DNA of 18,495 nucleotides from an uncultured Fretibacterium sp. Its GTDB lineage: Bacteria > Synergistota > Synergistia > Synergistales > Aminobacteriaceae. The notes beneath the pieces are model-generated. The model was not told the origin of the DNA. It did not search any database and was given only the letters and a program-made list of their open reading frames with translations. Location: positions 1-18,495 of the forward strand of contig NZ_CALIAA010000144.1 in assembly GCF_938040765.1 (NCBI RefSeq), given 5' to 3'. Positions 15,147-18,495 of the stretch are shown one piece after another. Both the position numbers and the translations under genes were made by a program. Position 1 is the first letter of the stretch. Every line of letters starts with the position of its first letter.

Positions 15147-15199
15147 CGTGGAGCCGAAACGATGCAGCGGGGGAAAAACGCCAACTGGGGGGAAGAGCA

Positions 15200-16762
15200 A
15201 TGGAGAAGAACGGAGGCCTGGTTCCACTCTTTTGTCGGGGGGATATCGGCGGCCTGACCTACATCATCACGAACAACATCGTCAACTACCTCATCGTCAT
15301 CGCAACCTTGAACACCCTGGGATGGCCCGCCGAACTGATATTCGGGCGGGTGATCCCGGGGATGTCCCTCGGGCTCCTGGCGGGCGGGCTGTACTACGCC
15401 TTTATGGGCTATCGCCTCTCCCGGAAGGAGGGGCATCCCGACGTGACGGCGCTGCCGTCGGGGGTCTCGACGCCGGCGATGTTCGTCATCCTGTTCGGCG
15501 TCATCACGCCCCTGCATTACGCCCTGAACGACCCTTATCTCGAGTGGTCCGCCGCCGTCGCGGCCTGCTTCATCGGGGGGTTCGTGGAGTTTCTCGGGGG
15601 GATCATCGGCCCCTGGATGAAGCGGTACATCCCCCGGGCCGCCCTGCTGGGAACGGTGGCGGGCATCGGGTTCATCTGGATGGCGACCCAGGGGATATTC
15701 GACGTCTACGGGGATCCGCTGATAGGCCTTCCCATCCTGGCTCTGGCCCTCTTCGGCCTCTTCGGAGGCTACCTCTTCCCGAAGAAGATCCCCCCGCTGG
15801 CCGTGGCCATCGTGGGGGGGATCGTCTATGCGCTCTGCCTGGGCCGCACCTCCCTCAATTTCAAGGACGTCGGCCTCTACCTCCCCAACCCCGCCGCCAC
15901 CGTGCGGGGCCTGATCGACGGCTTCACCCTGGTGGTCCCCTATCTGACGATCATCATCCCCATCGAAATCTACAACTTCATCGAGACGATGGACAACGTG
16001 GAGGCCGCCAATGCCGCAGGCGACGACTACAGCGTGCGTGAAGCCCAGTTCGCGGACGGCATCTGCACCATGTTCGGGGCCATCTGGGGCAGCGTCATCC
16101 CCAACACGGTGTGGCTGGGACACGCGGGTCTGAAAAGGACCGGCGCGGGAATAGGGTACTCCATCATCTCGGGGTTCGTTCTGGGGGCGGCGGGTGTGTT
16201 TGGCCTCTTCTCCTTCCTGAGCGACCTGGTGCCCCCCGCCATCTGCGCCATCACGTTTCTGTGGTGCGCCGTCATCATGGTCGCCCAGGCGTTCAAGGAC
16301 AACAGGAAAAGCCACTACGCGGGCGTGGCCATGGCCATGGTGCCGCCGGTCGCGGACTACCTCTACACGCAGGTCACCGGGGCCGTCGGCACGGCGGACA
16401 AATGGGCCCATACCCTGGAGACGGGGCTTCTGGGCTACAGCCCCGAGGTCACGCAGGCTCTGGCCGAAAACGGCGTGATGTGGAACGGAGTCCCGGCGGT
16501 GAAGGCCGGCGCCATCATCATCGGCATCCTGCTGGGGTCCGCCGCCGTGTTCATCATCGACAAAAGGCTCGACAAGGCGGGGATCGTCGCCCTGGCCGGA
16601 GCGGCGCTCTCCTTCTTCGGCTTCATCCACTACGCGGAACTGGGGCTATACCCCTCCTCCCCCTTCTTCATCGGATATCTGATCACGGCCGCCCTGTGCT
16701 TTATCATGCACAGCGGGCGAAAAAGCTGGTTCCAGGCCCCCGACGACTACACGTATGTATAG
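15200..16762 (+). CDS. Divergent NCS2-like nucleobase permease
   Basis: This 520-residue polytopic membrane protein has the length, glycine/proline-rich helices and overall plan of the xanthine/uracil/AzgA superfamily, but its motifs differ. DVTALPSGVSTPAMFV (81-96) stands in the helix-3 region. IYNFIETMDNVEAAN (257-271) replaces the usual helix-8 VDxFDTxGT sequence. GAIWGSVIPNTVWLGHAGLK (293-312) stands where the AzgA serine/threonine-rich GTSTVTSY motif would be. The ATG at 15200 with GGGGGG seven bases upstream is chosen over a 45-codon upstream extension that covers the inverted repeats and is not protein-like. Its place behind two deaminases suggests a purine or related substrate. The exact substrate is unknown. 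It ends before a terminator shared with the convergent coiled-coil gene. Confidence 0.8.
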   Translation: MEKNGGLVPLFCRGDIGGLTYIITNNIVNYLIVIATLNTLGWPAELIFGRVIPGMSLGLLAGGLYYAFMGYRLSRKEGHPDVTALPSGVSTPAMFVILFGVITPLHYALNDPYLEWSAAVAACFIGGFVEFLGGIIGPWMKRYIPRAALLGTVAGIGFIWMATQGIFDVYGDPLIGLPILALALFGLFGGYLFPKKIPPLAVAIVGGIVYALCLGRTSLNFKDVGLYLPNPAATVRGLIDGFTLVVPYLTIIIPIEIYNFIETMDNVEAANAAGDDYSVREAQFADGICTMFGAIWGSVIPNTVWLGHAGLKRTGAGIGYSIISGFVLGAAGVFGLFSFLSDLVPPAICAITFLWCAVIMVAQAFKDNRKSHYAGVAMAMVPPVADYLYTQVTGAVGTADKWAHTLETGLLGYSPEVTQALAENGVMWNGVPAVKAGAIIIGILLGSAAVFIIDKRLDKAGIVALAGAALSFFGFIHYAELGLYPSSPFFIGYLITAALCFIMHSGRKSWFQAPDDYTYV

Positions 16763-16793
16763 CGGACGGCGGAGCCCCACGCCGTGAGACCCG

Positions 16794-16840
16794 CAGAAAA
16801 AAGAAGAATGCCGCCTCGCTCCCGGTCGAAGGCGGCATTC
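16794..16840. terminator. Bidirectional terminator between convergent genes
   Basis: A perfect 11-bp stem, GAATGCCGCCT (16806-16816) and AGGCGGCATTC (16830-16840), has a 13-base loop. On the minus strand it is followed by a T-rich tract (TTCTTTTTT, about 16796-16805), good for ending the coiled-coil gene. On the plus strand only GCTTT follows, so termination of the permease there may be weaker. Confidence 0.82.
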
Positions 16841-16881
16841 GCTTTCATGAACCGTCGGACGCGGCTCCTCCCCTCCGAATC

Positions 16882-18117
16882 TCAGCGTTTGAGCCGCTTG
16901 TTGATCTCCTCGAACTCCCGGCGGATCGCCTCGTTCTCGAAGGGAAGGATCTCCGGCATGGCGAGCGCGTGGATGGAGTCGAACAGCTCAAGGCCCGAGC
17001 GGATGAGGTTCCGCAGGTCGCCGGAGCTCCGCACCGTCCGATAGGTGTTCTCGGCCAGGTCGCGGTTGCGCCGCAGGTCGGCCAGGTTGTCCAGGATTCC
17101 CTTGCGCTGCGAATCCAGCAGCTGCATGTAGAGCTCGGCGACGCGCAGCGTCATGGCGTTGGACTCCGCGTTGAGCGCAAAGGACTTTTTCTGCGCGTCC
17201 GAGTAACCCGTCTGTGAGGCCTTGGCCAGGGCCTCCCTGCGCAGCGCCTCGGCCTCCTTTGCGATCTCGCCGAGCCGTGGCTTGTACTCCCCGTCGATTT
17301 TTCGCACCAGCTCCTCCCGAGTGTGGATCAGCAGGTCGTTCAGCACCAGATACAGGCCGCTGTAGCGGCGGTTGACCTCGAGATTGTCCCGGTCCTCCCG
17401 GGAGAGCTCCGCCAGCTTCTCGACCACCACCCTGACGTTGGCGAAGACCACGGCGTTCTGCAGCAGGTCGTCCCCCGTCACGGAGCTCAGCAGAACGTCG
17501 ATCTGCCGGTCGTCCAGCTGGAGCCCCAGGGCGCGGAGCGCCTCCGCGAGCTGCGCGTCGACCGCCGAAAGGGCCCTCTCCCTGTCGGCGATCTCCCCGT
17601 CCAGCTCGGAGAGCCGTTCGTCGATCTTTGCCCGCGTTCGGACCCAGGGCAGGCGCGAGCTCTCCGGGGCCGAGATGCGTCGATTCCGAAGCCCGTCCGC
17701 CTCCAGGCGCAGCTTCGGGATCTCCGTCCGGAGTTCCAGGGCCTGACGCCGCAGGTCTCCGGCCTGCCCCTGAACCAGGATCTCCAGGGCTCGGTCCAGC
17801 AGCTCGTCGATCTTTCGGGCGTTGCTGGTCCGGTCCGCGCCGAACCACGCGGACGCCGGCAGCTTCTCCTGTCTGTCCCTCAGGGACAGGGCGTCCGACA
17901 GCGTTCCGGTCAGGCTCCCCCACTTCTCGACCAGATAGGAGGGCAGGGAGTCCTCCGACGCGGCGAAAACCGACGACGCGGACAAAAGGAAGAGAACGAC
18001 AAGCCCCGTTATCGCGACGCGTTCTGCCGACGCCCCCCTGCCTTTTGAAGCATATTTTGAAACATACCCCCCGGCTTTTTCACGAAGGCCCGGAAACCTC
18101 ATCCCATGCAGCCCCAC
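16882..18117 (-). CDS. Exported coiled-coil protein of unknown function
   Basis: From the GTG at 18117 the product is 411 residues; the start is picked because GGAGG lies eight bases upstream. A charged N-region is followed by a hydrophobic stretch, VAITGLVVLFLLSAS, then SSVFAASED. That is a signal peptide with an Ala-x-Ala-like cleavage site or a single membrane anchor. The rest is almost entirely charged helix with heptad-like spacing (e.g. IDERLSELDGEIADRERAL). A more distinctive segment reads RQIDVLLSSVTGDDLLQNAV, in mid-protein. It is probably periplasmic and elongated. I do not recognise a characterised family. It is divergent from the probable antiporter and shares its upstream region, which might mean common control. 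Confidence 0.75.
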   Translation of the reverse strand: MGLHGMRFPGLREKAGGYVSKYASKGRGASAERVAITGLVVLFLLSASSVFAASEDSLPSYLVEKWGSLTGTLSDALSLRDRQEKLPASAWFGADRTSNARKIDELLDRALEILVQGQAGDLRRQALELRTEIPKLRLEADGLRNRRISAPESSRLPWVRTRAKIDERLSELDGEIADRERALSAVDAQLAEALRALGLQLDDRQIDVLLSSVTGDDLLQNAVVFANVRVVVEKLAELSREDRDNLEVNRRYSGLYLVLNDLLIHTREELVRKIDGEYKPRLGEIAKEAEALRREALAKASQTGYSDAQKKSFALNAESNAMTLRVAELYMQLLDSQRKGILDNLADLRRNRDLAENTYRTVRSSGDLRNLIRSGLELFDSIHALAMPEILPFENEAIRREFEEINKRLKR

Positions 18118-18362
18118 GCCGAACACCTCCTCGAAGACGATGAATCGTCAAGCGGTCAAAGATTTTCCGGCGAAATGATATCATAACTTCCGCCGTTGCC
18201 CGTACCGTGGCATCGACGTATCTCGAGCGTTCCAATACCGGCGCGGAAAAGGAGGGACATGAAAAACGCCGCGTCCGGCATCCGTCGGAACGGCGGGAGA
18301 CGGCATACAGACAATATCTGTCACATTTCCCGTTTTTTCCATTTTTCAAGGAGGCATTGTCA
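18118..18362. promoter_or_regulatory. Divergent intergenic region with ATGATATCAT palindrome
   Basis: The region holds a perfect 10-bp palindrome, ATGATATCAT (18175-18184), flanked by CGGCG and CGCCG arms that extend the dyad imperfectly. On either strand it includes -10-like hexamers (TATCAT on plus, TATGAT or TATCAT on minus) without convincing -35 boxes. A small inverted repeat, ACAGA/TCTGT (18307-18311 and 18317-18321), lies nearer the antiporter start and is followed by a T-rich stretch. The palindrome may be an operator acting on both genes. Confidence 0.4.
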
Positions 18363-18495
18363 ATGTCCAGTTCTTCGTCACCAGTGAAAACCGAGAAAAT
18401 CGGACTCGGGGGAGCCTTGGGGATCTTCGGCACCATTCTGCTCATCATCGTCACGGGGCGCCTTGCCCTTGGCTTCGACGTCGCGCTCCTGCTGA
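18363..18495 (+). CDS. Probable Na+/H+ antiporter (NhaC-like), N-terminal fragment
   Basis: The ATG at 18363 has AAGGAGG (18348-18354) eight bases upstream. Forty-four codons are visible before the window ends. After a polar start (MSSSSSPVKTEKIG), a first membrane helix, LGGALGIFGTILLIIV, is followed by TGRLALGFDVALLL. This pattern resembles the beginning of NhaC-type antiporters, which exchange Na+ for H+. With so little sequence any polytopic carrier is possible, so the family call is tentative. The presence of a real gene is likely. Confidence 0.5.
   Translation, partial: MSSSSSPVKTEKIGLGGALGIFGTILLIIVTGRLALGFDVALLL

Noticed and set aside
1..18495. CRISPR array, tRNA, rRNA, insertion sequence or phage genes
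   Set aside because: No regularly spaced repeats, no recognisable tRNA or rRNA sequence, and no transposase, integrase or phage-type protein in any frame.

Overview
This is a GC-rich (roughly two-thirds G+C by eye), gene-dense stretch of a bacterial chromosome. Starts are often GTG or TTG behind strong purine-rich ribosome binding sites. The gene content suggests an anaerobe: a K+-dependent membrane pyrophosphatase, purine deamination genes, a TGS/ThrRS-like nucleoside kinase of the kind seen in Thermotogae, Clostridia and Synergistota, and a probable NhaC-type antiporter. I favour a Synergistota relative, but that is inference and nothing in the window proves it.

Layout. Positions 1-176 are an AT-richer non-coding stretch with small hairpins. 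177-599 (+) is an orphan 140-residue protein. 668-2320 (-) is an AlbA_2/Schlafen-like ATPase-type regulator with a long acidic tail. 2576-3880 (-) is an AzgA/PbuG-type purine permease with a clear terminator. 4058-5704 (-) is a multidomain nucleoside kinase. A divergent intergenic region follows, then 5938-7050 (+), an AI-2E family membrane protein. 7051-7447 holds a probable terminator, a short gene-like remnant, a promoter and the leader of hppA. 7448-9508 (+) is hppA, followed by a strong terminator at 9586-9613. 9655-11382 (+) is dnaG. 11493-13277 and 13294-15036 (+) are two adjacent adenine deaminase family proteins. 15200-16762 (+) is a divergent NCS2-like permease. A shared terminator separates it from 16882-18117 (-), an exported coiled-coil protein of unknown role. 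The window ends in the first 44 codons of a probable Na+/H+ antiporter (18363 onward, +).

How the genes may work together. The theme is purine and nucleoside salvage: two NCS2-type permeases, two adenine deaminase homologues and a nucleoside kinase. The most unusual item is the first deaminase paralogue (11493-13277). It keeps the family fold and most metal ligands but has lost several signature residues that its neighbour keeps, so it may act on another substrate. With its canonical sister and the atypical permease 3' of them it forms a compact module, with long inverted repeats in the leaders of both the module and the permease. HppA and the antiporter point to an ion-gradient economy based on Na+ and/or H+.
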